Shown here one piece after another: positions 40,273-49,325 of a stretch of DNA of 64,000 nt. The notes under the pieces are model-generated. The model had not been told where the DNA came from, did no database searches, and saw only the letters and a program-made list of their open reading frames with translations. The DNA comes from Oceanicella actignis (lineage in GTDB: Bacteria; Pseudomonadota; Alphaproteobacteria; Rhodobacterales; Rhodobacteraceae). Position numbers and translations under genes: made by a program. Each line of letters begins with the position of its first letter. The first letter of the stretch is position 1. The stretch is taken from NCBI RefSeq assembly GCF_008124525.1, contig NZ_VNHJ01000001.1, forward strand, positions 310,001-374,000. The letters are read 5' to 3'.

Positions 40273-41208
40273 TCATCCCGTTTCCAAAGCCAGGATGTGC
40301 TTGACGCCCGCCGCGGCGAGGTCCGGCTCGGGCAGCCGGAGGGTTCTGGCCAGGGCGCGCAAGGCATCGATGTCCGGCGCAACGCGACGACCATGAAGAA
40401 GGTCGTCGAGCCATCCCGCATCGAGGCCGGCTTTCGCGACCGCGGCCGATGCATCAAGGCCCCGCAGCTCCATGATCCGGGCAACGGCTTCGGGAAAGCT
40501 CAGATCCGGATCATGCAGCATGCCGACGCTGGCGAGGTCGGGGCCGTCTTCCGCCGCTTCCTCAAGCTGGGGGATGAAGCCGCGCCGCCGCGAGAGCCAG
40601 AGCCTGGCATCCGCATTGGCAAGGGTGAATCCGGTTCCCTCGAGTCTGGAGCGCGCGTGGCCCCGTCTCTTTTGGAGCTTGAAGCCCTCCTTGCTCAGCG
40701 AGGTGCGCACAGCCGGCACGGTCATGTTCGCCAGCAGCGAGAGCTGACGAATGTCCATGTCCCACTGCCAATCCTTGTCCAAAAGGGCGAAGCGGGCGAA
40801 GAAGGTTTCGAGCATGCGCCGCAGCGGGAAGTCGTTGAGCGTGCAGAACGGCGATGGCTGGGCGTCCGCGTCCGTTTCCGGAAAACCCTGCAGAAGGCCA
40901 TCGACCTCGTGCCAGGTGCTGAGAACGGCGGAACGGTCCTGCGGGCGGCATTGATAGGCGTAATCATATGCCACGCGCGCATGGTAATGGATCTCGTGGC
41001 GCGTGATATCGATCGCGGCGATCTCTTCGCGCGTCAGATCCTGAACGTCCACGAAGCCGTCTCCGTCGAGGCCAAGATAATCGCGCACCGTTCGCCCGTC
41101 ATCGTCCGGCCCGAAGGCCGCGAGGATGCTTGCCTGACACAGGATTGCGTCACGGATCTGCTCTTCGATCTGATCCCAGCTGTAAGGGATTTCTCCGGTC
41201 TTGTTCAT
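40273..41208 (-). CDS. HTH-containing protein of three-gene cassette, 311 aa
   Basis: A 311-residue protein translationally coupled (ATGA) to the glycosylase-fold gene. The N-terminal third is helical and acidic (IPYSWDQIEEQIRDAILCQA, EEIAAIDITRHEIHYHARVA). Around 165-195 WDMDIRQLSLLANMTVPAVR, then TSLSKEGFKLQKRRG, looks like a helix-turn-helix. The C-terminal 70 residues (FPEAVARIMELRGLDASAAV, LDDLLHGRRVAPDIDALRAL) resemble an XRE-type fold. I do not know the family. Two DNA-binding-like regions beside a DNA-glycosylase-like protein suggest a common DNA target or autoregulation. Confidence 0.65.
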   Translation of the reverse strand: MNKTGEIPYSWDQIEEQIRDAILCQASILAAFGPDDDGRTVRDYLGLDGDGFVDVQDLTREEIAAIDITRHEIHYHARVAYDYAYQCRPQDRSAVLSTWHEVDGLLQGFPETDADAQPSPFCTLNDFPLRRMLETFFARFALLDKDWQWDMDIRQLSLLANMTVPAVRTSLSKEGFKLQKRRGHARSRLEGTGFTLANADARLWLSRRRGFIPQLEEAAEDGPDLASVGMLHDPDLSFPEAVARIMELRGLDASAAVAKAGLDAGWLDDLLHGRRVAPDIDALRALARTLRLPEPDLAAAGVKHILALETG

Positions 41209-41993
41209 GCGGACTCCCCTTCGCGCGTTGCCATCTGTTCGGAAAGACGGGCGAATGCCTCGATCAGCGGCCCGGGCCGTGTTCTGGGTGAAGCGTCCTC
41301 GGGGCGTTTTCGGCCAAGGAAGACGGCGACCCGCTCGGCATTCGCTCCGCTGGGGTGGGGCATGCCGGCGAGCACGCGCGAGCCGCGCAAGAGGCCGGCC
41401 TGAACCAGGTGCGCCGCTGCGGCCTCGGCCTTTGCGCCAAGCGGCAGCCAGAGCGCATCCGGCAGCAGCCGGGCTTCTTCCGCCAGCCAGGTTTCGACCA
41501 TGCGCCGCAGAATCGGGGTTTTCAGCATGTGCGGGGCGCCGTTGTAGTTCTTGCCGTCGACGAGGACCGGGTAGCGCAGGGCCGAGGTGAAGTGGACATC
41601 GGTCGACCCCGAGCGGAACAGTTCTGCGGCGCTGGTCAACCCGAAACGCCGCGCCACGCCGATGGCGTCCAGCATCGCCACAAGGTTGGCGCGCGTCGCC
41701 CCGCCGCTGAAGCTTGCCGTCATCTTCGCCTTTTCAAGAACGGCCTCGATCGGCAGGCCGGCATCGCGCGCTTCGACGGCGGCGTTCACGGCGTTGACCG
41801 CCTGCGTCAGGCCAGGGGTGATGCCCAGGATGACGAGGCGCGCCGTGCGGACGATGTGGTCGAACGGGGCGTAATGGACGCTCACGCGGCCGTCCTGCGC
41901 CAACAGGAGGTTCTTCTGGCGAGCGAATTCCTCGTTCCTCGTGGGGGTCAGGGTTGGAAGGAGCATTCTTGCAAGCGTCAGGTCTTGTTCCAT
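41205..41993 (-). CDS. uracil-DNA-glycosylase-fold protein of the cassette
   Basis: A 262-residue protein from ATG 41993 (a TTG three codons earlier is in frame). It carries the spaced landmarks of the UDG superfamily: LVILGITPGLTQA near residue 53 in place of the GxxPG water-activating loop, LPDALWLPLGAKAEAAAAHL near 195 for the central strand, and VLAGMPHPSGANAERVA near 220 as the HPS(P/G) leucine-loop motif. The region between (MTASFSGGATRANLVAMLDA, VHFTSALRYPVLVDGKNYNG) is unlike Ung itself. Base-excision activity is not certain. It lies between a DUF4258-like gene and an HTH gene, to which it is coupled. Confidence 0.68.
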   Translation of the reverse strand: MEQDLTLARMLLPTLTPTRNEEFARQKNLLLAQDGRVSVHYAPFDHIVRTARLVILGITPGLTQAVNAVNAAVEARDAGLPIEAVLEKAKMTASFSGGATRANLVAMLDAIGVARRFGLTSAAELFRSGSTDVHFTSALRYPVLVDGKNYNGAPHMLKTPILRRMVETWLAEEARLLPDALWLPLGAKAEAAAAHLVQAGLLRGSRVLAGMPHPSGANAERVAVFLGRKRPEDASPRTRPGPLIEAFARLSEQMATREGESA

Positions 41994-42017
41994 GGGTCTC
42001 AACCTTTTTCGAGGGGG

Positions 42018-42284
42018 TTACTGACGGAATCGGCGAGTGCGACGTGCGGCGGTGATGATCTGATCGCCGTCGCCGACGATCACATACGCGCCGCAATAGC
42101 GCCCGAGCCTGTCCCGTCGCGTGCGATCGCCGTCGGCGGCCAGATCGATCGCTTGACGGTCGAGCGTCAGGCTTGCGGCGCCCCTCGAGTGACGAGGGGT
42201 TCCGAATTCGTAGATCGTGGCGACGACATCGAGCGGCAGGCATCGCTTTCGAGCGCGATATTCGGCGTGGCGTGTGAGTTGCAT
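42018..42284 (-). CDS. DUF4258-like small protein, first gene of cassette
   Basis: An 88-residue protein with GGAGG just before ATG 42284. MQLTRHAEYRARKRCLPLDV and VVATIYEFGTPRHSRGAASL match the DUF4258 pattern (H..a..R...R.i....v...i..G), a fold related to RelE-type toxins. YVIVGDGDQIITAARRTRRF ends the sheet. It opens the cassette behind a promoter region with tandem operator-like repeats, a layout typical of autoregulated toxin-antitoxin or mobile modules. No partner antitoxin is evident. Confidence 0.68.
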   Translation of the reverse strand: MQLTRHAEYRARKRCLPLDVVATIYEFGTPRHSRGAASLTLDRQAIDLAADGDRTRRDRLGRYCGAYVIVGDGDQIITAARRTRRFRQ

Positions 42285-42301
42285 GGCCCCTCCTTGAGAT
42301 T

Positions 42302-42325
42302 ATGTTGATAACATATCGATAACAT
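42302..42325 (-). promoter_or_regulatory. tandem operator-like repeats upstream of the cassette
   Basis: GATAACAT occurs at 42307-42314 and 42318-42325, 11 bases apart (one helical turn), and ATGTTGAT at 42302-42309 is an inverted partial copy. The sequence is strongly AT-rich in a 70% GC setting and lies 18 to 41 bases upstream of the cassette start. Confidence 0.5.
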
Positions 42326-42597
42326 TTTTTAGCGCAACAAGGAAAGTGATACGGATAACTCATCAATTGCCTGTTTCCGTGTTATGTTGCCTTCGTGCAA
42401 CAGCGGCGGCCTATGCGGCTGTCTGGCGGTTGCGAGCTGAAGGCCGCCGGCGGCTGGGCTTGCGATCCTGGCCATGGCGCATCGGCTTTTCATGATCTTG
42501 CGGTTCGGCGCGGGCGCTGACGCGGGCTCGGCCCGGCGCGATCCGTGACGGCGGCGGCGGCCGGCCGTCGGACCAAGGGGGCGGTCGCCTTCGCCGC

Positions 42598-42626
42598 TTG
42601 ACATCGTTGCAAATGCAACGTTACCG
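42598..42626 (+). promoter_or_regulatory. hmgA promoter with palindromic operator
   Basis: TTGACA at 42598-42603, a 17-base spacer, and TTACCG at 42621-42626 form a sigma70-type promoter. CGTTGCAAATGCAACG at 42605-42620, a perfect 7-2-7 palindrome, fills the spacer exactly, so a bound dimer would exclude RNA polymerase. A MarR-type repressor such as the one at 39160-39612 is the natural candidate. Confidence 0.72.
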
Positions 42627-42677
42627 TTCCCCCGAGGCCGGCCCAGCATCGCCGGCCAGGTCACCGGGGAGAGAGCG

Positions 42678-44042
42678 ATGAACGTCAATGCCGCCTCGCG
42701 CGAGATGGTGCGCGCGCCCAGCGCCATCGGCACGACCGAGGGCTACATGCCCGGCTTCGGAAACGACTTCGAGACCGAGGCGCTGCCCGGCGCGCTGCCG
42801 CGCGGGCAGAACAGCCCGCAAAAGTGCAATTACGGCCTTTACGGCGAGCAGCTTTCGGGCACCGCCTTCACCGCGCCCAGCCACCAGAACGAGCGCACCT
42901 GGTGCTACCGCATCCGCCCGTCGGTCAAGCATGTGGGGCGGTTCTCGCGCATCGAGCTGCCCTACTGGAAGACGGCGCCGCACATCGTGCCCGACGTGGT
43001 CTCGATGGGGCAGTTCCGCTGGGATCCGGCGCCGCTGACGGACGAGAAGCTGACCTGGCTGACGGGCATGCGCACCATGACCACGGCGGGCGACGTGCAC
43101 ACCCAGACCGGCATGGCCAGCCACATCTACCTGGTCACCGAGTCGATGGTGGACGATTACTTCTACTCGGCCGACAGCGAGCTTCTGGTCGTGCCCCAGC
43201 AGGGGCGGCTGAGGTTCTGCACCGAGCTCGGGATCATCGATCTCGAACCCAAGGAGATCGCGATCATCCCGCGCGGGCTGGTCTATCGGGTCGAGCTGCT
43301 CGAGGGGCCGGCGCGCGGCTTCGTGTGCGAGAATTACGGCCAGAAGTTCGAGCTGCCCGGCCGCGGTCCCATCGGCGCCAACTGCATGGCCAACCGGCGC
43401 GACTTCAAGACCCCCGTCGCCGCCTTCGAGGACCGCGAGGTTCCCTCGACCGTGACCGTCAAGTGGTGCGGCCAGTTCCACCGCTGCGAGATCGGCCATT
43501 CGCCGCTGGACGTGGTCGCCTGGCATGGCAACTATGCGCCGTGCAAGTATGACCTGCGCAACTACTGCCCCATCGGCGCGATCCTGTTCGACCACCCCGA
43601 CCCGTCGATCTTCACCGTGCTGACCGCGCCCTCGGGCGTGCCGGGAACGGCCAACATCGACTTCGTGCTGTTCCGCGAGCGCTGGATGGTCATGGAGCAC
43701 ACCTTCCGTCCTCCCTGGTATCACAAGAACATCATGTCCGAGCTGATGGGCAACATCTACGGCCAGTATGACGCCAAGCCCCACGGCTTCGTGCCCGGCG
43801 GGATGAGCCTGCACAACATGATGCTGCCCCACGGCCCGGACCGCGAAGCCTTCGAGAAGGCCTCGAACGCCGATCTCGTTCCCGAGAAGCTGGACAACAC
43901 CATGTCCTTCATGTTCGAGACGCGCTTCCCCCAGCAGCTGACCGAATACGCCGCCCGCGAAGCGCCCCTGCAGGACGATTACGTCGATTGCTGGAACGGG
44001 CTCGAGAAGAAGTTCGACGGCACGCCGGGCGTCAAGCCATGA
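42678..44042 (+). CDS. hmgA: homogentisate 1,2-dioxygenase
   Basis: A 454-residue enzyme that opens the ring of homogentisate to maleylacetoacetate in tyrosine and phenylacetate catabolism. Signature stretches: [20 protein letters not shown] near the N-terminus, [40 protein letters not shown] in the cupin part, and the iron site [20 protein letters not shown] with [18 protein letters not shown], which carry the His/Glu ligands. GGGGAGAGAG precedes the ATG. The start overlap with the next gene shows an operon. Confidence 0.96.
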   Translation: MNVNAASREMVRAPSAIGTTEGYMPGFGNDFETEALPGALPRGQNSPQKCNYGLYGEQLSGTAFTAPSHQNERTWCYRIRPSVKHVGRFSRIELPYWKTAPHIVPDVVSMGQFRWDPAPLTDEKLTWLTGMRTMTTAGDVHTQTGMASHIYLVTESMVDDYFYSADSELLVVPQQGRLRFCTELGIIDLEPKEIAIIPRGLVYRVELLEGPARGFVCENYGQKFELPGRGPIGANCMANRRDFKTPVAAFEDREVPSTVTVKWCGQFHRCEIGHSPLDVVAWHGNYAPCKYDLRNYCPIGAILFDHPDPSIFTVLTAPSGVPGTANIDFVLFRERWMVMEHTFRPPWYHKNIMSELMGNIYGQYDAKPHGFVPGGMSLHNMMLPHGPDREAFEKASNADLVPEKLDNTMSFMFETRFPQQLTEYAAREAPLQDDYVDCWNGLEKKFDGTPGVKP

Positions 44043-44944
44043 GCGCATGGGTCGCGCTTCTGGGCGCCAAGGGCGGGCCGGCCATCCGGCCGGGCTCGTC
44101 CATGCCCACCTCCAGCCTCGCGCGGCTGGGCGGGCGGCTGGCGCTGATCGACGCGGGGCTGGGCGCGGCGGCGGGGGTGACGCGCCAGGGCGTGGAGCTG
44201 ACGGCGCTCGACCTGATCGTCGTCACGCATCTGCACTCGGACCATGTGCTGGAGCTGGGGCCGCTGATCCACACCGCCTGGACGGCGGGCCTGCGGCGCC
44301 CGCTGACGGTGCTGGGCCCGCCGGGGCTGGCGCGGGCGTGGGAGGGCTTCGTCGCCTCGATGGCCTGGGACATCGACCTGCGCATCGCCGACGAGGGGCG
44401 CCCCGACCTGCGCGATCTGGTGCGCATCGAGACGCTGCGCGAGGACGCGGCGCACGAGTTCGGCCCGCTGCGGCTGCGCGCCATGCGCAACGATCATCCC
44501 CCCGTGCGCGACAGCTTCGCCCTGCGGCTCGAGGCCGAGGGCCTGGCGGTCGTCTTTTCGGGCGACACGGCCCCGATGGACGAGATGGTTCCCTTCGCCG
44601 CCGGCGCCGACCTTCTGGTGCACGAGGCGCTGCTGGAAGAGGCGGTGGACGCGCTGTGCGCGCGGGTCGGCAACGGCGACGAGCGCCTGCGCGCCCACAT
44701 CATGCGCAGCCACACCCGCGCCGAGGACGCGGCGCGCATCGCCGCCCGCGCCGGGGTGCGGGCGCTGGCGCTCAACCACCTGATCCCGGCCGACGATCCG
44801 GCCTATGACGAATCGCACTGGCGCGCGGCGGTCGCGCCGCACTGGAGCGGGCCGCTGCACATCGCCCGCGACGGTCTGCGCATCGATCTTGGCCCGCAGG
44901 GCGCGGGCGGCGCGGCCGGGCTGACGACAGGAGAGACGATTTGA
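44039..44944 (+). CDS. metallo-beta-lactamase fold hydrolase (RNase Z-like)
   Basis: A 301-residue protein coupled to hmgA (ATGA). The metal site is intact: [16 protein letters not shown] near residue 60, [14 protein letters not shown] near 178 with the bridging Asp, [10 protein letters not shown], and ALNHLIPAD with the last His. Fold and motif order resemble arylsulfatase/RNase Z-type hydrolases. Genes of this kind occur in homogentisate operons of alphaproteobacteria, but the substrate is unknown; an isomerase or lactonase-like side role is speculation. Confidence 0.8.
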   Translation: MSAWVALLGAKGGPAIRPGSSMPTSSLARLGGRLALIDAGLGAAAGVTRQGVELTALDLIVVTHLHSDHVLELGPLIHTAWTAGLRRPLTVLGPPGLARAWEGFVASMAWDIDLRIADEGRPDLRDLVRIETLREDAAHEFGPLRLRAMRNDHPPVRDSFALRLEAEGLAVVFSGDTAPMDEMVPFAAGADLLVHEALLEEAVDALCARVGNGDERLRAHIMRSHTRAEDAARIAARAGVRALALNHLIPADDPAYDESHWRAAVAPHWSGPLHIARDGLRIDLGPQGAGGAAGLTTGETI

Positions 44945-46224
44945 GCCTTGAGCAAAGCTGGGTCGAGAGCGCCAACGCCCCCGACCACGACTTCCCCATC
45001 CAGAACCTGCCCTACGGCGTGTTTTCGCCGCTCGACCGGCCCGACGCGCCGCCGCGCTGCTGCGTGGCGATCGGCGACATGGCGCTGGACCTCGCGGCGA
45101 TCGAGGAGGCGGGACTCTTGCGCCCGGGCGGCGCGCGGGCGGTGTTCGCGGCGCCCGCGCTCAACGACTTCATGGCGCTGGGGCCGGCGGCCTGGGAGGC
45201 GGCGCGCGCGCGGCTGACCGACCTGTTGCGCGAGGGCGGCGCGCGCGATCTGCGCGACGACGCGGCGCTGCGCGCGCGCGCGCTGGTTCCGCTGTCGCGC
45301 GCGCGCATGCATCTGCCCTTCCGCGTCGCCGGCTACACCGACTTCTATGCCGGGCGCCAGCACGCGTGGAACGTGGGCGTGATGTTCCGCGGCCCCGAGA
45401 ACGCGCTGCCGCCCAACTGGCTGCACATGCCCATCGGCTACAACGGCCGCGCCTCGACGGTGGTGGTGTCGGGAACCGAGCTGCGCCGGCCGCTCGGCCA
45501 GCTCAAGGGGCCGGACGACGCCGCCCCGCGCCTCGGCCCGTCCGAGCGGCTGGACTTCGAGCTCGAGATGGGCGCGGTGGTCGGCGTCGGCAATCCCATG
45601 GGCCGGCCGGTCAGCGTCGCCGAGGCCGACGAGATGATCTTCGGCCATGTGCTGCTCAACGACTGGTCGGCGCGCGACATCCAGGTGTGGGAGTATCAGC
45701 CCCTGGGCCCCTTCCAGGCCAAGGCCTTCGCGACCACGATCAGCCCCTGGGTGGTGACGCGCGCCGCGCTCGAGCCCTTCCGCGCGCCCTCGCCCCCGCG
45801 CGAGAAGCCGCTTCTGCCCTATCTGCACGAGCCCGGCCCCATGCTGCACGACGTGCGCCTCGAGGTGGCGCTGGCGCCCGAGGGCGGCGAAGAGACCGTG
45901 ATCAGCCGCACCAGCAGCCGCGAGCTCTACTACTCGTCCGCGCAGCAGCTGGCCCATCATGCCCTGTGCGGGTGCGCGATGCAGACGGGCGATCTTCTGG
46001 GCACGGGCACCATTTCGGGACCCGAGCGCGACTCGTTCGGCTCGCTGCTCGAACTGACCTGGGGCGGGAAGGAGCCGCTGACGCTGAAGGGCGGCGCGCG
46101 GCGCGCCTTCCTGCAGGACGGCGACGCGGTCGTCATGCGCGGCTGGGCGCAGGGCGAGGGCTGGCGCGTGGGCTTCGGCGAATGCGCGGGCCGCATCCTG
46201 CCCGCGCCCGATTTCGCGGGCTGA
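44941..46224 (+). CDS. fahA: fumarylacetoacetase
   Basis: A 427-residue enzyme starting with TTG 44941 behind GGAGAG and overlapping the previous stop. The N-terminal SH3-like part (DFPIQNLPYGVFSPLDRPDA) precedes the FAH barrel: HMPIGYNGRASTVVVSGTEL, LDFELEMGAVVGVGNPMGRP with the metal-binding Glu residues, VLLNDWSARDIQVWEYQPLG and LGPFQAKAFATTISPWVV. It cleaves fumarylacetoacetate to fumarate and acetoacetate, the last step after HmgA. No maleylacetoacetate isomerase gene is present between them. Confidence 0.95.
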   Translation: MSLEQSWVESANAPDHDFPIQNLPYGVFSPLDRPDAPPRCCVAIGDMALDLAAIEEAGLLRPGGARAVFAAPALNDFMALGPAAWEAARARLTDLLREGGARDLRDDAALRARALVPLSRARMHLPFRVAGYTDFYAGRQHAWNVGVMFRGPENALPPNWLHMPIGYNGRASTVVVSGTELRRPLGQLKGPDDAAPRLGPSERLDFELEMGAVVGVGNPMGRPVSVAEADEMIFGHVLLNDWSARDIQVWEYQPLGPFQAKAFATTISPWVVTRAALEPFRAPSPPREKPLLPYLHEPGPMLHDVRLEVALAPEGGEETVISRTSSRELYYSSAQQLAHHALCGCAMQTGDLLGTGTISGPERDSFGSLLELTWGGKEPLTLKGGARRAFLQDGDAVVMRGWAQGEGWRVGFGECAGRILPAPDFAG

Positions 46225-46311
46225 GCCCGCCCGACCCGACCGCGCCCGCATCCGCGCGGGCGCGGGGCAGGCGGCCGACGCATGGCCGCGCGACGAGAAG
46301 GGAGAGAACTC

Positions 46312-47262
46312 ATGGCCAAGGCGTTCGCTTCGCAAGGCGACCTTGAGGAAAAGAAGACCAGCTTCACCGAGATCGGCCGCGGCCTGTGGGCCTTCACCGC
46401 CGAGGGCGACCCCAATTCGGGCGTCATCATCGGCGACGACTCGGTGATGGTGATCGAGGCGCAGGCCACGCCGCGCCTGGCGCGCAAGGTGATCGACGAG
46501 ATCCGCAAGGTCACGGACAAGCCCATCACCCACCTGGTGCTGACCCACTACCACGCGGTGCGCGTGCTGGGGGCCTCGGCCTACGGGGCGGGGCAGGTGA
46601 TCATGTCCGACAAGGCCCGCGCCATGGTGGCCGAGCGCGGCAAGGAGGATTGGGAAAGCGAGTTCGCCCGCTTTCCGCGCCTGTTCCAGGGGCATGAGAG
46701 CATTCCCGGCCTGACCTGGCCCACCACCACCTTCTCGGACCGCATGACGGTGTATCTGGGCAAGCGCAAGGTCGAGCTGATGCATCTGGGCCGCGCGCAC
46801 ACCGCCGGCGACATCGTCGCCTGGGTCCCGGACGAGGGGGTGATGTTCACCGGCGACATCGTCGAATACCGCTCGGCCTGCTATTGCGGCGACGGGCATT
46901 TCGCCGACTGGGGGCGCACGCTCGACCGCATCGCCGCCTTCGCGCCGCAGTCCATCGCGCCGGGGCGCGGCGACGCGCTGGTCGGCCCCGACATGGTCGC
47001 CGCCGCCATCGAAAGCACGCGCGACTTCGTCGACAGCACCTATCGCCCGGTCGAGCGCGTCGTCGCCCGCGGCGGCTCGCTGCGCGAGGCCTGGGAGGCG
47101 GTGCGCGCGGCCTGCGATCCCAAATTCGCCGACTACGCCATCTACGAGCATTGCCTGCCCTTCAACGTCGCGCGCGCCTATGACGAGGCGCAGGGCATCG
47201 ACACGCCCCGCATCTGGACCGCGCAGCGCGACCGCGAGATGTGGGACGCCCTGCAGGGCTGA
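46312..47262 (+). CDS. metallo-beta-lactamase fold protein with altered metal motif
   Basis: A 316-residue protein; GGGAGAG precedes ATG 46312. The fold is clear (GVIIGDDSVMVIEAQATPRL, VELMHLGRAHTAGDIVAWVP, VMFTGDIVEYRSACYCGDGH), but the usual HxHxDH metal motif reads THYHAVRVLGASAYGAGQ, so the Asp-His pair is replaced by Arg-Val. The other ligands (His in GRAHTAGD, Asp in TGDIV) are kept. I recall the same THYHAVRVLG form in related proteins of aromatic-degradation clusters, which suggests a subfamily rather than decay. Role in the homogentisate operon unknown. Confidence 0.78.
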   Translation: MAKAFASQGDLEEKKTSFTEIGRGLWAFTAEGDPNSGVIIGDDSVMVIEAQATPRLARKVIDEIRKVTDKPITHLVLTHYHAVRVLGASAYGAGQVIMSDKARAMVAERGKEDWESEFARFPRLFQGHESIPGLTWPTTTFSDRMTVYLGKRKVELMHLGRAHTAGDIVAWVPDEGVMFTGDIVEYRSACYCGDGHFADWGRTLDRIAAFAPQSIAPGRGDALVGPDMVAAAIESTRDFVDSTYRPVERVVARGGSLREAWEAVRAACDPKFADYAIYEHCLPFNVARAYDEAQGIDTPRIWTAQRDREMWDALQG

Positions 47263-47319
47263 GCGCGGCGGCCGGGGGCGCGCGCAGCTCCCGGCCCGCA
47301 CCGAGCCGAGGAGGAAGCC

Positions 47320-48915
47320 GTGCGCTACGAATACAAGGAATTCCCCTACGAAACGCCGCCCGCGCTGCGCGGCGCCCCCGAGCCGCGCCGCCCCGTGGCG
47401 ATCGTGGGGGCGGGGCCGGTGGGCCTGGCTCTGGCCATCGACCTGGCGCTGCGCGGCGTGCCCAGCGTGGTGCTTGACGACAACAACGTCGTCTCGGTGG
47501 GCTCGCGCGCCATCTGCTGGTCCAAGCGCACGCTCGAGATCTTCGACCGCCTGGGCGTGGGCGAGCGCATGGTCGAAAAGGGCGTGACCTGGAAGGTCGG
47601 GCGCACCTATCACGGCGAGCGCGAGGTCTGGTCCTTCGACCTTCTGCCCGAGGAAGGGCACAAGATGCCCGCCTTCATCAACCTTCAGCAGTATTACGTC
47701 GAGGAATACCTGGTCGATCGCTGCCGCGATTTTCCCGAGCTGATCGAGCTGCGCTTCAAGAACCGCGTCGTCGCGCTCGAGCAGGGCGCCGAGAGCGCGG
47801 CGCTGACCGTCGAGACCCCCGACGGAACCTATCGCCTCGAGGCCGACTGGGTCGTCGCCTGCGACGGCGCGCGCAGCCCCGTGCGCGCCATGCTGGGGCT
47901 GGAATTCGAGGGCGTGCTGTTCGAAGAGCGCTTCCTCATCGCCGACATCGAGATGAAGGCCGACTTCCCCGCCGAGCGCCGCTTCTGGTTCGAGCCGACC
48001 TTCCATTCGGGCCAGTCGGCGCTGATGCACAAGCAGCCCGACGACATCTGGCGCATCGATCTGCAGCTGGGCTGGGACGCCGACCCCGAGCAGGAGAACC
48101 GCCCCGAGCGCATCATCCCGCGCATCCGCAAGGTGGTGGGCGATCGGCCCTTCGAGCTGGACTGGAGCTCGATCTACACCTTCCAGTGCCGGCGGCTCGA
48201 ACGCTTCGTGCATGGGCGGGCGATCTTCGCCGGCGACAGCGCGCACATCGTCAGCCCCTTCGGCGCGCGCGGCGGCAATGGCGGGGTGCAGGACGTGGAC
48301 AATCTGGGCTGGAAGCTGGCGGCGGCGATCCAGGGCCGGGCCGGGCCTGGCCTGCTGCCCAGCTACAGCGACGAGCGCGTGCAGGCGGCGGACGAGAACA
48401 TCCTCAACTCGTCGCGCTCGACCAACTTCATGACCCCCAAGACCCCGGTCGAGCGCCTGTTCCGCGACCAGGTCCTGCGCCTGGCGTCCGAGGCGCCCTT
48501 CGCGCGGCGCATGGTCAATTCGGGGCGGCTCTCGACGCCGTGCGTGCATGACGGCTCGGCGCTCAACGGTCCCGACGACCCCGCGCTGCCGGCGGTCTCG
48601 CGCCCGGGCGCGCCGGCGCCCGACGCGCCGGCGCCCTGGGGCTGGCTGCTCGATCGGCTGGGCCGCGGCTTCGCGCTGCTGGCGCTGGGCGAGGCCGCGC
48701 CGCCGCCCGCGCCCGAGGGGGTCGAGACGCTGCGCATCCCGCAGCCTTCGGACGAGATGCGCGCCCGCTGGCTGGGCGAGGCGCCGGGGGCGATCTGCCT
48801 GATCCGCCCCGATCAGCATGTGGCCGCGCGCTGGACCGCGTGCGACGGCGCGCAGCTGGCGCGCGCGCTCGACCGCGCCATGGGCCGCGCGCCGCGGCAG
48901 GAGGACGAGGCATGA
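47320..48915 (+). CDS. group A FAD-dependent aromatic hydroxylase
   Basis: A 531-residue flavoprotein from GTG 47320 behind GAGGAGG. The FAD-binding GXGXXG is VAIVGAGPVGLALAIDLALR near residue 30, the DG motif is DWVVACDGARSPVRAMLGLE near 185, and the GD motif is GRAIFAGDSAHIVSPFGARG near 300. It belongs with MhpA-type phenolic hydroxylases and uses NAD(P)H and oxygen. Its position behind hmgA and fahA suggests that it hydroxylates a phenylacetate-type substrate to homogentisate, for example 3-hydroxyphenylacetate. The substrate is inferred from context. It is coupled to the DUF2783 gene. Confidence 0.85.
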   Translation: MRYEYKEFPYETPPALRGAPEPRRPVAIVGAGPVGLALAIDLALRGVPSVVLDDNNVVSVGSRAICWSKRTLEIFDRLGVGERMVEKGVTWKVGRTYHGEREVWSFDLLPEEGHKMPAFINLQQYYVEEYLVDRCRDFPELIELRFKNRVVALEQGAESAALTVETPDGTYRLEADWVVACDGARSPVRAMLGLEFEGVLFEERFLIADIEMKADFPAERRFWFEPTFHSGQSALMHKQPDDIWRIDLQLGWDADPEQENRPERIIPRIRKVVGDRPFELDWSSIYTFQCRRLERFVHGRAIFAGDSAHIVSPFGARGGNGGVQDVDNLGWKLAAAIQGRAGPGLLPSYSDERVQAADENILNSSRSTNFMTPKTPVERLFRDQVLRLASEAPFARRMVNSGRLSTPCVHDGSALNGPDDPALPAVSRPGAPAPDAPAPWGWLLDRLGRGFALLALGEAAPPPAPEGVETLRIPQPSDEMRARWLGEAPGAICLIRPDQHVAARWTACDGAQLARALDRAMGRAPRQEDEA

Positions 48916-49115
48916 GCAAGCTGGCCGCCGATCCCAACATCGCCGATCCCGACGGCTTCTACGCGCGTCTGCTCGAGGCGCATCGCGGGCTGTCCGAGGA
49001 CGAAAGCCATGCGCTGAACGCGCGGCTGGTGCTGATCCTGGCGAATCACATCGGCGACGAGGCCGTTCTGGACGAGGCGCTGGCGCTTGCGCGCCGCCTG
49101 GCCGAGCCGGGCTGA
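48912..49115 (+). CDS. DUF2783 domain protein
   Basis: A 67-residue protein overlapping the hydroxylase stop by ATGA. LAADPNIADPDGFYARLLEA, HRGLSEDESHALNARLVLIL and ANHIGDEAVLDEALALARRL make a three-helix bundle matching DUF2783. This short family regularly follows flavin hydroxylase genes of this type in alphaproteobacteria. Its function is unknown; a small accessory subunit is possible. It ends the homogentisate operon. Confidence 0.82.
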   Translation: MSKLAADPNIADPDGFYARLLEAHRGLSEDESHALNARLVLILANHIGDEAVLDEALALARRLAEPG

Positions 49116-49325
49116 GCCCGCCGGGCGCCGGCGACGCGACGTCAAGCGGCGCGCGAAGCCCCGCGCCCTTGCGCGGGGGCGCATCCGGCGCCTAGATGGG
49201 GCATGTCCCGCGGACGCGCGGCGCGGCCGGTCCGCTCCTTGCGCGGCGCGCGCCGGGGCCGCATGGCGTCGCCGTGACGGCGCCGGCCCCTGGCGCGTCA
49301 GGTCCGCTTGCCGCGACGCGGGGCG

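Noticed and set aside
44803-48819. A 1338-codon minus-strand frame opposite the homogentisate operon
   Set aside because: It is antisense to five well-recognised plus-strand genes (fahA, MBL and hydroxylase among them) and shows only Arg/His/Gly-rich sequence.
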